Positions 22,123-32,032 of a stretch of DNA of 34,054 nt are shown one piece after another (the first letter of the stretch is position 1; each line of letters starts with the position of its first letter). This DNA is from Cruorifilaria tuberocauda (Eukaryota; Nematoda; Chromadorea; Rhabditida; Onchocercidae), in contig JABVXU010000570.1 in the NCBI GenBank assembly GCA_013365365.1, positions 1 through 34,054 of the forward strand. Reading direction: 5' to 3'. The notes beneath the pieces were generated by a model. That model searched no databases, had not been told where the DNA came from, and saw only the letters and a list, made by a program, of their open reading frames with translations. The position numbers and the translations under genes were made by a program.

Positions 22123-22891
22123 GAAAAGTATACTGCTTTTAATAAAATGAAGAAATATAAAAATGAAAATATGAATGAATGAATGGATGAATTAGAAAAG
22201 TAAAAAGCAGAAATTATATGATGCTAAATGAAAGGAAAAAAAATCACGCAGAAATAATGTATTGAAGAAAACAAAAAAAAAATTACTTGAATAATAGGAA
22301 GAATAGTATTTGATCTGCAAAAATAAATCAATAAATATTCAGGAAATATAGCTGATAAATAAGTATAGTAGCATTGATTGGAACAGGATGGAAATCACCA
22401 TCCAATCCTCCTTTCAGTGTGGTGCAATTTAAAATCGCAAATCCACTGCAATACACTTTTTGTTTCCTGGATTCAAATAAAAGTCTGAAACAAAAAAATC
22501 CAAAAAAAAAACTCTTCGAAATATTTGAGCTAATCGAAATGACAAGTCATCATGACGTTGAACAATCAACGAAAGGATGATGGATAAGGAAGAGGAAATG
22601 AAAAAAAAAAGATATGCAATATCACCAAAAGTCATGACATAATATTTCATATGCTTGAACTTTGAATTTCAAATTTATGATATTAATTTCGATAATTTAT
22701 CTGTTTTGTTTGAACAATAGAAATAAATGAATTGTTTCCATTAAGTATATCAATAAAATGAACAAAATTACAATGAAAATTTTGCACTGGATAATTTTTA
22801 GTGGTATAAGTGCAACTGTGCACATCGTCACACTTCGTTTGGATGTGATATACCGGAAAAAAAAAGCTCGCAATATCAGCTGTCAAAACAG

Positions 22892-23028
22892 TTAGAATTT
22901 AACTCTTGAGAGAAGATGAATGAATGAGGGCGAAGAAAACGAAAATGATGGATAAAAAAAAAAGAAAAGATCAAGGATATGCAGAATTCACATAAATAAG
23001 TTAAAAAATGGATAGATATTGTTAAAAC
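22892..23028. repeat. 137-bp dispersed direct repeat, copy 1
   Basis: It matches 24800-24936 over 137 bases with no indels and 8 mismatches by hand count (about 94%), seven of them transitions. It starts TTAGAATTTAACTCTTGAGA and ends ATTGTTAAAAC. No coding content, terminal inverted repeats or target-site duplication were seen. Confidence 0.9.
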
Positions 23029-23215
23029 ATATGGCACAAATAAAGAAAATAAAAATAGAAGCAAAAAAAAAAACTAATTAAAATAATCCTTTGCAAAATG
23101 AAAATTATCTCTCATCAGTAATTTTCATTACTCTCATAAATAATTCGCATACTCTCATAAGATTAGAGTTAAAATTTTCAAAACCATATGAATTTAGATA
23201 TGGAGATTGTAATGT

Positions 23216-23282
23216 ATGATAGATATGCATGTGCATTTATGTATATGTATATGTGTATATATGTATGTACGTGTGTGCATTT
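23216..23282. repeat. TATG/TG-rich microsatellite
   Basis: Degenerate alternating purine-pyrimidine tract of TATG, TGTA and TGTG units. It is a simple repeat, and the open frame through it is a by-product. Confidence 0.8.
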
Positions 23283-24030
23283 TTTTCCTCCAAAAGTTTA
23301 TCGTTGAAAAAAAAAAAAGAAAATTCATTTTCCTTCAATCATCACATCATCAATGCTTTCGAAACAATCTTTTAAAAATAAAAATATATTTTTCTCGATT
23401 AAACAAGAATTTTTCAAAAAAGAAAGAACGAATAGTTGTTTCTAACTACTTATTGCATTTTCTCTGATACATTTTCAAAATCGATCGATAATCGATATTT
23501 TTCATATTTCCTCTATAAAATTATTTAATTCTAATAAGTAAGTATGTTATAGAAAAAGAAATAAATTACAATAGAACTGAAAGAAAGTAACGAAATAATT
23601 GAAAAAACATATATACAACAAATCATGTAATAAAAGTTTTGTTATAATAATTATAAATTTTAACTAATTAAAAAATTAACAGCTTTAAAAAGGTTAAACA
23701 ATTAGAGAGAAATAGTATACGAAATTGAGCAAAAAGGTAAACGAAATTGAGAAGTTGAGCAAAAGAAAATACGTCTGTAAAACTTAATTAATAAGAGCAT
23801 AAAGCAAAATGGTTCAAATAACATCCAACCAATCATATCATCTCTTCAACGAAAAAAAAATTTCTCGTCTTATCTTTGCTTCATATCACATCAACCAATC
23901 AATAAAATGGTCCCATTCATTAAACTTTTGAAAATTTTTCTAAAAGAAAAGAAAAAAAAAGAGGAAGAAAAATGTAGCCGCCATTTGCAAAATGACAATC
24001 ATCCATCTACCACGCATCAATTCACCTATC

Positions 24031-24080
24031 AATGTCTCTCTCTCTCTCTCTCTCTCCCTCTATCCTTCTCTCTCACTTTT
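24031..24080. repeat. CT dinucleotide microsatellite
   Basis: About twelve uninterrupted TC/CT units followed by a degenerate CT-rich tail. A likely length polymorphism. Confidence 0.9.
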
Positions 24081-24799
24081 TCAAAAAGAAGAGAGAAGAG
24101 ATAAAAAAAACGAGTGGAAGAAAAATTTACACACCTTAAGAAATAAGAAACAAAAAAAATAAAAATAAATCGGTAAAAGTATTCTTCAATGTGGGATTTT
24201 AAATTTTCACAAACTTATTTATTAGATTAAAAAAGAAGAAAGAAAAAACTTTATATTGCATTTAAAAATTAAACTTTCCTTCAAAACAATCGTCATTTTT
24301 ATTAAAACTATCATTTGACTGATTAAAAACAATGTTTATCTTTTAGCTATTGTTTACATTTTTCTTACTGATAATATAGCTAGCTTATTCGTGATAGATA
24401 TCAGACAAAAAAAAAAGTAAAAAGAAGAATGGATTTATTAAAATAAAGAAAAATAATCGTATCAACGAACTGAAAGAATTATCCTATGTATAGTTTGAAT
24501 GAGTGAAAGTACAAAATCCTATAATACTAACTTCAATTTTTCATTTTCATCTTGCACTAACCGGTTTTATTTTTATCACGCAACAATTCCACTCTCTTGC
24601 TAATATTCGAAAAATTTAAAGTTAAAATTGATTAAACATTCAAAAAACGTTTTTCATTTATCAAATGCATGGATTGCATAATTTCCAAATCGTGCAACTT
24701 TAGTTGTAAACTAATTTTATGATTTCGATTTTCATTTAGCAATTCGGAATGTTAACTGTAAAAAGTATTAGATGGATATAATAATTAACTTAAATACAC

Positions 24800-24936
24800 T
24801 TAGAATTTAACTCTTGAGAGAAGATGAACGAATGAGGACGAAGAAAACGAAAATGATGGATAAAAAAAAAAGAAAAGATCAAAGATATATAAAGTTCACA
24901 TAAATAAGTTAAAAAATGGATAGCTATTGTTAAAAC
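24800..24936. repeat. 137-bp dispersed direct repeat, copy 2
   Basis: Second member of the pair, same orientation, 1908 bases from copy 1. Right after it a 15-base CAATAGTGTTAACTA occurs twice (from about 24936 and 24967) around a TATATA palindrome. Confidence 0.9.
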
Positions 24937-26040
24937 CAATAGTGTTAACTAATATATAATATATATCAATAGTGTTAACTAAAAACTATTATCAATGATG
25001 TAATTAGGAAATAAATTGATAAATAGAGGACATTCACCTTTCCACTTCCTTTTCTGAAAATTTGTAAAAACTTCTAACATCACTGATGAATTCGCATTCC
25101 ACATTAGATGGACGTTTCCAGTTTACAGTAATAATAATTATTATTACAATTAAATTTTTTTACAGTAACTATTACTTTTTGTAAATTAACATCTAAATAC
25201 GCTCTAAGCTTCAATCGTTATAAAAATATTGATTAACATAAATCTCAATATACATTTCTTAAAGTTTAATTTCCTTCAAGACAATGAAAAATGAATGAGA
25301 AATTTATTTAAACTTTCCCATGTTGCTAAGAAATTTATGAATTGCTATAATGGAAATTTCTATTTCTGTTAACAAACAATTACAGGCTAAATATGAATTC
25401 ATATAACTCATCTCATCAATCATTAAAACTTTTGCTTCATTAAGCACAATTTTCAGAGGCAAAAAATAGTAAACAATCCAGATAATTTGATCAAAATAAG
25501 CCAGCAAATTAAATGGAAAACTTGTCCTAAAACTCTTCCAATACATATTAGTAAACAGAAATAATTAATTTCAAAAACAAAAATCTAAATAGATCATACG
25601 TAGCATCGGATACATAGATAGAAGCTTAAAGCTAATCATATATAAACAAATGAAAAAAAATAAAGCATCAAAACGATAGTTTTGAAAATCAATTTACTTC
25701 AGTTGTAAACAAGTGGAAAAAAGAAGATATATCACTTCTTCAGCTTTCATTAGCTTTAACAAAATAACCATTATAGATGAATATGAATACTTTTTCTACA
25801 TAAAGATATAAAGAGAAAAATGAAATAATTAAAATTCACAAATACAAAACTATATTCATTCAAATATAAAAATTAATCAAATATAAAAAAATCAAATACA
25901 AATATAAAAATTAAAAAAAAAATAAAAAGTTATAAAAATTACCAGTTAAAAAAAGAAACGAAATAAAATGGGAATAAATTTAATCGTATAAAAAGTAATA
26001 ATGAAAGCAACAATTACAAATACAAAAATACTTAAACACC

Positions 26041-26126
26041 TTTACATACCCATACTTACAGATAGACACGTACAGATATACACATATACACACCTACATC
26101 CACGTACCACACATACATGCCTAGAC
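26041..26126. repeat. CA/TACA-rich degenerate microsatellite
   Basis: Degenerate ACATAC, ACACAT and ACACCTAC units over about 85 bases. Its composition mirrors, on the opposite strand, the TG-rich tract at 23216-23282. Confidence 0.7.
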
Positions 26127-26494
26127 AAAACAAACAAGAATAAGCTACTGCTTTAGATGAAGATGATAGAACAAGCACTCTTAGCGAAATTTTTTATGAA
26201 AATAAATGTCTTCAAGCTAGCAAGAATACATGTGTGCGTGAATATTGATTCCATCAAAACAATAGATCCTTTCTTCTTCAAATTTCGTTTCACTAAAATT
26301 AAGCTTAAAATATTTTTTTGTTTTTTGAATTTTTATAAATGCATCAATTTTATGATTCTTTTTTATCAATTTATATATATAATTCATCAATGATATAAAC
26401 AGAAATGAATTAAACAAAATGGATTGCATTAATTACTGATATCTTATAGTTTTGCCATTTTCATTATAAAAACGTCAATATTAGCTATCACATT

Positions 26495-26644
26495 TGATAT
26501 GAAATATTTTAATAATTAAATAAAATTCTTCATTACTTTAGCTAGTGATATCAAATAATTTAATAACTAAATAACCGTTCATAACTTTAGGTAGTAATAT
26601 GAAGTGTTTTAATAAGTAAATAATTCTTCATTATCTTAGCTAGC
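26495..26644. repeat. Three-copy tandem repeat, unit 49-52 bp
   Basis: Copies at 26495-26546, 26547-26595 and 26596-26644 share the order RATATSAA - TTTTAATAA - TAAATAA - TTCATWACTTTAGSTAG. Divergence between copies is moderate. A looser similar segment (CTTCATTACCTTAG) occurs near 26815. Confidence 0.8.
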
Positions 26645-28756
26645 CGTAAATATTTGTTAAAAAATTATAACGCATATGATTATATAATTGAAAATTATGT
26701 AAAGCCACTTCATTTAATCTATTTTTCATTTCGCTTCAAGTGAATTATGGAAATTTAGAAAAAAAAATAGCAAAAATAACACATTCAAACATTGCGAAAA
26801 ATAACTAAGTGATCTTCATTACCTTAGTTATATATAAGTTTTTTTTTTCTAAAAAAATAATAATAAACGGATAGATTTTTTCGAAGGTTTAAAATTAACC
26901 TAAATTATAAAGGTTTACTTATATCTATAAAGCTATTAATTTAAAATAATGTATAAAACTGTTTAAAAAAATTCATCGATTTTCTGCATTAAATAAATAC
27001 ATTTTCGTTCATATAAACATTAAATTTGAAAAAATTAAAACTATTAAATGATAATCTAGTATAGCTTTTCAATTTTAAGCTAATAGTTTAATGAGTAAAT
27101 AAACGAGTAAATGAATTGAATAATGAAAGAGGAAAAGAAGAGCAATTCAAAGACTAACATTAGTGAATGTTTTGTGCATTGAGAAGCAAAAAAAAAATAA
27201 ATAATGAATTACTCGTACAAATGATAGATGTATTCAAGTAGATAGCAGAATTCCTGAATTCAACTTTTTGACATTATAGAGATGTATCTGTTATCACTTA
27301 AACTAATTTAAGCAATGACGTAAATGGCTTCTCATAACGAATGAATATCCATCCTGAAAAAGCAATTTAATACGCCGAAAATGATTATTTATAATAAAAT
27401 AAAATAGCAATTTAAAAAGTTATCCTTGAAAAGAAGCATTGTAAATAATTTAGTAGCATAGTAGTGCTAAACACTTCAGATGGAAATTCGCAAATTAAAT
27501 TATTTTGAAAACATTACTCAACGCTATGCAACATGTTAGAATTATTAGTGTATGATTGATAAAATTTATAAATTTTAATTTTGAAATTTTCAAATCATGA
27601 ATTGCATGCAATTAGAATTCAAATTTACAAGTGCGGACAATTACACTAAGCATCTAAGGATATATAGAAAAATTGAAGTATAAAGTTAAAAGTGAATATT
27701 ATAATACTTTTAATACATGCTAAAATATGTAATTTAAAAGTTCTAATGCTTTGGAACATGAAATGCAACGTAATATTTCCGATTTCCTAAAATATAACTT
27801 CCTAACTTCTATACCTTAGTATTTATTAGATATCGCATTCAATTCAATACTTTTGCATTTCAACAAACTTGTGTAAATTTTACTTTATCCGTAGATCATT
27901 TCCAAATTCATGTAACTAAAGCTAATCTAATTTAATTCAGGAAAAAAAAACATCAAATGATAATTTATGGCACACAAATGAGAAAGTATGATATGATCTC
28001 TGACCAAAATATAACTTAAGTAATTAATAAAGTGAAGAAATCGTTATAATAGTAAATTGATCGGAAGAGAGATATTACGGCCATAAAAATGAAAAAATTT
28101 GGCAAGCATTAAGCAAAATAAAAATCATTACGAATATGAGCAGTATTATCATATAATTATCGTGAACCATTGATAGAACAATACAAGAAAACAATTCATA
28201 ACCGGATTTATATCGAATCGATGATGGCATTAACAGTTAACAGGATATAAAATTAAATTCAAATAATAGAGAAAATGAAAAAAAAACCAATCTGGAATTC
28301 AATCAATTTTAACAAAAATAATAAGGAATTTGTTTGAAGTGACAAATTTATAATGATAACTGATAGCCTAAATAAAATCGGAAAAAAAATTTTTTTACAA
28401 AATGATATAATAATTAAAATAACGTATATTCAGCGTATGATAGAATTTTTTAACTTATCCGATGTGTAGCAGATCAATATCAATGCAACTAATAGTTAAA
28501 CATAGTAATAATAATAATAATATTTATAGCATATTTAATAAACCGGAAAATTCAAAGTACCACTATATCGTGATGGCATAAAATGAATAAAGTAAACATG
28601 CTGAAAATTGATAAAATATCGAAATAGTCCTTTCCTATCTAACTTATATATCTTAGAGGCATAATGTTAAGCTCTCAAAAGAAAAATCCCGCGTATCGAG
28701 ATACTCGAGAATTCATTAACTAATGCAGCAATCATCAACACTTCACTCCACCACAC

Positions 28757-28832
28757 ATTGCGGACGTATAATTTCGGAGAATGTCCGCGTAAACTTCGAA
28801 CAGGCGGTGTGCGAGACATCTTCCAATGCTTT
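28757..28832 (-). CDS. Candidate first coding exon (unassigned; perhaps distal PKN start)
   Basis: On the minus strand a good acceptor (GATTGTTTCAG) is followed 13 bases later by ATG and a G+C-richer frame with even codon use: MSRTPPVRSLRGHSPKLYVR-N, then a possible phase-0 donor (AAT|GTGTGG) after 28757. Without splicing the frame runs on to a TAA near 28674 (about 51 aa). The acceptor at 22107, next on the same strand, opens a phase-0 frame into PKN, so a join would add about 26 residues to that kinase. The donor is weak, and this could instead belong to another gene or be promoter DNA. I do not recognise the peptide. Confidence 0.35.
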
Positions 28833-28900
28833 CTGAAACAATCATAAAACGGCGGAGAATGTCACTCGATGTTGGTGATGATGAATGGGCCAAAGAGGAT

Positions 28901-28966
28901 AAGCCTAGCTAGGCTTCATAATGAATATTCTGTGTATTAAAAGCCTTATCTAATTGTTAGGCTTTA
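28901..28966. repeat. Two dyads built on the same AAGCCTA half-site
   Basis: AAGCCTAGCTAGGCTT (28901-28916) is a perfect 16-bp palindrome. About 25 bases on, AAGCCTTA...TTAGGCTT (28941-28964) is a near-perfect inverted repeat with an 8-base loop. The repeated half-site could be a dimeric factor site, or the pair could be a small foldback; neither is shown. Confidence 0.7.
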
Positions 28967-29157
28967 ATTAAAGTGGTCTTTGATAAAGTTACTTTCATTG
29001 TAATTATATGGAATATAATAATTTTTAATAATATGTGTGGTATCATCTAATCGATAATTAATGATTAAATTGTATGAAAGAAATTATTCTATTAAAATGG
29101 TATTAAATTTGGCATAAATGGAGCACGTAGGATTTTTTTTTCTTAATTTACTTTATA

Positions 29158-29212
29158 TAATATTTGATAAATTTGATAATATTTGATAATTGTTTGATAA
29201 GATTTGATAATA
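29158..29212. repeat. TTTGATAA short tandem array
   Basis: Six direct TTTGATAA or TTTGATAAK copies at roughly 8-12 base spacing. Plain low-complexity repeat. Confidence 0.8.
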
Positions 29213-29978
29213 TTTAATCAATTTTCAATGATATGTGTAAATATTTCGTGGAACTAATTTTTTTGGGAAATAATTCTTTTTCATGGGAAAAATTTTTTCT
29301 TGTTAGATGCTATAGTAAGTTGGTAATCAAGCATTAAGTTATAATGTGGATAATTGAAATGCTGGATAAGATTTTAAGCAGTTAATTAAAATTTAACTCA
29401 ATTAGTTAAATGAATTTGGTTGAGTTGAAATGAATAATCTTAAATTTTTTTCCTTATTTTAATTCAACGGAGTTCTGTTGTTACACAGATTTTTTGATTA
29501 ATTTAAAAATTGTAATCACAATTATAAGACCAAGTAAATGGGTAGTAAGCAGGTTATTGATGGTAAGTTACTGATAAAGTTTGATCAGTTATCATTTTTC
29601 ATCTTTTCCTTTTTGGTTTCTTATAAGATAAATGAAAATAGCGTATGTATATATATGCTTAATATTAAGATGTGTTTTTTTTTAGTTTTAATTCAGTGTT
29701 TTCAATAAAAGAATCGATTACCTCTCTATGTACTTCTAAAATTCATTAGAAATAACAATTCCAACATCAATTTCATTTTTCAATTTTTTTAATAGGATTT
29801 TCCTTCTTCAATTTCTGTTTCAAAGGAAAAAAAAAACACTAATTTTGAAATTTTTAACAGCTTTAGTTAATAATTCACACACAAATAATAGAAATATCAA
29901 ATAATTTGGAATTTTTAAAATTCTAGAATTTTGGGAATTAGATATTTACTACTTTCGTACTTTTCAGTAACGTAAAAC

Positions 29979-30002
29979 CACGGAGACACGGAGTACACGG
30001 AG
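29979..30002. repeat. Triple CACGGAG motif in a G+C-rich island
   Basis: CACGGAG starts at 29979, 29987 and 29996, separated by one and two bases, in an otherwise very AT-rich flank. It is followed by AGGTAACGGATGATACGTCC, also G+C-richer. It has no obvious coding role. Confidence 0.85.
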
Positions 30003-32032
30003 AGGTAACGGATGATACGTCCAATGAACTTATCTGCTGATATCATTCTAAACATTTGAACTTTTATTTTCAGCTTAATTTGATAAAAATCAATAAGTGT
30101 AAAATTTACTGACATTCAAATTGTTGATAGTTAGCGATGAAATTTGCAGTGAATTTAATTCAATATTTTTTTATTTATCGAACGAATCATTCAATGGTTG
30201 AAATGAAATAACGGCGAAAGAAGAATTCATATCAAAAGGATTGGAATTTAAGATTAGACGTTCTGAAGGAAGTAAGAGAAAAAAAAAAAATGCTGCTCTT
30301 AACAGGTGTAAAATTTCAACACTATATGATCAATTTTTCAAATCACATTCAATGATGAAAATAAAAAATTCCTAAATTTTCACTCTCTCACATTATGCTA
30401 TTTATAGTTTTACGAATTAAAACGTAAATTACTTTTGAAAACTTTCAAAATTTGTGTGAAAAAAAAAGTATAAAAATGATAATATTTTAAATATTGTATG
30501 TATTGTTTTAGATTGCAAAACGGTAAGCCAGCGGTTAGCTTATTTATTTTCATATTCTTTAAAAATAAAATTCAATCAATGATCGTAAAATTTAAAGTAT
30601 TTGTGTTGGACTTTTTCATGTTACAATTAATATAGAATTTAAACTTTTTAAATTTACATTATTTCAATCTGATAATTCATATTAAAATGATATCAAAATT
30701 TAAATCAAACTCTGTTTTATAATCTATATTAGCATCATTAAACCACGGTTAGTGTAGATTTTTGTTTAATTTAGTTTTTTAACTTTCTTTGAGATGAAAA
30801 GTAAAGAATTAATGATCGCAAAATGTAGGCTTTTTGAATTTTCTAAAAAAAAAATCCAGAATTTGAAATATCGTGGATTAAAATTGTTTACCAACGTTGG
30901 ACTTTATTTATAATTTTGTAATCTATCACTTAATATTATAATTATAAAAACTATGTCATAGATGAGTAATCTAATCAGCATTGTTTATATAAGGAATTAT
31001 TGAATTTCAGTATTAAGTAATTTAGACGTACCTACTTTCAAAAAGTAGTAAAATCAATATTAAACAAAGTATACTGTTCAGTAATAATATTTAAATGCGA
31101 TAGCAAGCATTAATTGAATTCTTATCTATCAATTTTGAATATTAATTAGAGCCGAAAATAATTCAGCTGAGTAACAAAATTTAATAACTGAATGAAATTT
31201 GCATATTCTAGTTATGATGATAATTAAAACAATATAAATAGTATATATCTCACATTTTTACTACATTTACCAAATAAGAAAAAACGAAGAGTAAGTTATT
31301 ATTCCTAAAATAGTTATTAAAAGCATTTATTATTTATAATTAATTAGTAGATGAAATTTTAACGAAAAGAAAACAAATTTAAAGCTCTGAAATAAATAAA
31401 TCTTCTTTCAATAATTATTTTCATTATTGTTATTTATTGTTTTTGTTTGTTTAGGAAATTCCGGAAAAAAAAATCAAGCAATATCTTGATTTATTAAAAA
31501 ATACTGTTTTGTTCTTGCAAGTGCAAAATTACGATTATCAGGTAATAATAATATTAATAGTTAAATATCAGATAATAACAAATACTTACAAAATTTACTC
31601 GATAATACTAGAAATATTAATTGTTTTTAATTTAATAATTTATTTTTAATAGATTATTATACTTCTCAATTATAGTATACTTTGAAAATTTGGTATGCTT
31701 GTGTTTTTTTTGTAATAAATGTAATACAATAATTATCAATCTCATTCCCTTATCATTTCATTGATACAGCTCATAACTAATTTTTTATGCAAACAATTAA
31801 TAATATGAATTTAAATTAGGATAAAAACAAATTTTAATTCTTGCAGTGTTAGTTAGTCAAAATTCAACTGTTAAAATAGTAATAATAGATATTTAATAAT
31901 ATATGTAATTTAAAAAAAAAATGAAAAAGAAAAAATTTTTTGCAAATTCATGAGAATGTTTGAATGTTAAAAACATTCTGAAACGAAATTCGATCACAGG
32001 GAAAATAATTTGATCAGTAAATATTACAAATT

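Larger units (their letters stand above)
22124..28756. other. 6.6-kb gene-poor, repeat-rich stretch upstream of PKN
   Basis: I found no convincing exon on either strand. It contains a dispersed 137-bp repeat pair, TA/TG, CT and CA tracts, and a three-copy repeat near 26.5 kb. It may be PKN promoter DNA, or one large 5' intron if the candidate exon at 28757-28832 belongs to PKN. Open frames such as 25304-25546 (minus) and 26157-26393 (plus) lack codon bias and recognisable motifs. Confidence 0.55.
28833..32032. other. Intergenic region between divergent candidate genes
   Basis: No gene recognised. It holds a G+C-richer patch with two palindromes (28901-28966), a TTTGATAA array (29158-29212), a short CACGGAG triplet (29979-30002), and otherwise plain AT-rich DNA. 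It probably contains the promoter of the plus-strand gene starting at 32033. Confidence 0.5.

Noticed and set aside
22876..23064. Minus-strand 62-aa frame in the 137-bp repeat
   Set aside because: It is Phe/Leu-rich low complexity; the second repeat copy does not preserve it as a protein.
28862..28914. Plus-strand mini-frame MSLDVGDDEWAKEDKPS
   Set aside because: It ends at a TAG within 54 bases, has no donor before the stop and no clear acceptor before the ATG, so the minus-strand reading is preferred.
28760..28970. Possible tRNA gene in the G+C-richer patch
   Set aside because: A GTTCGAA-like B-box string exists on the minus strand, but there is no A box at the right distance and no cloverleaf.
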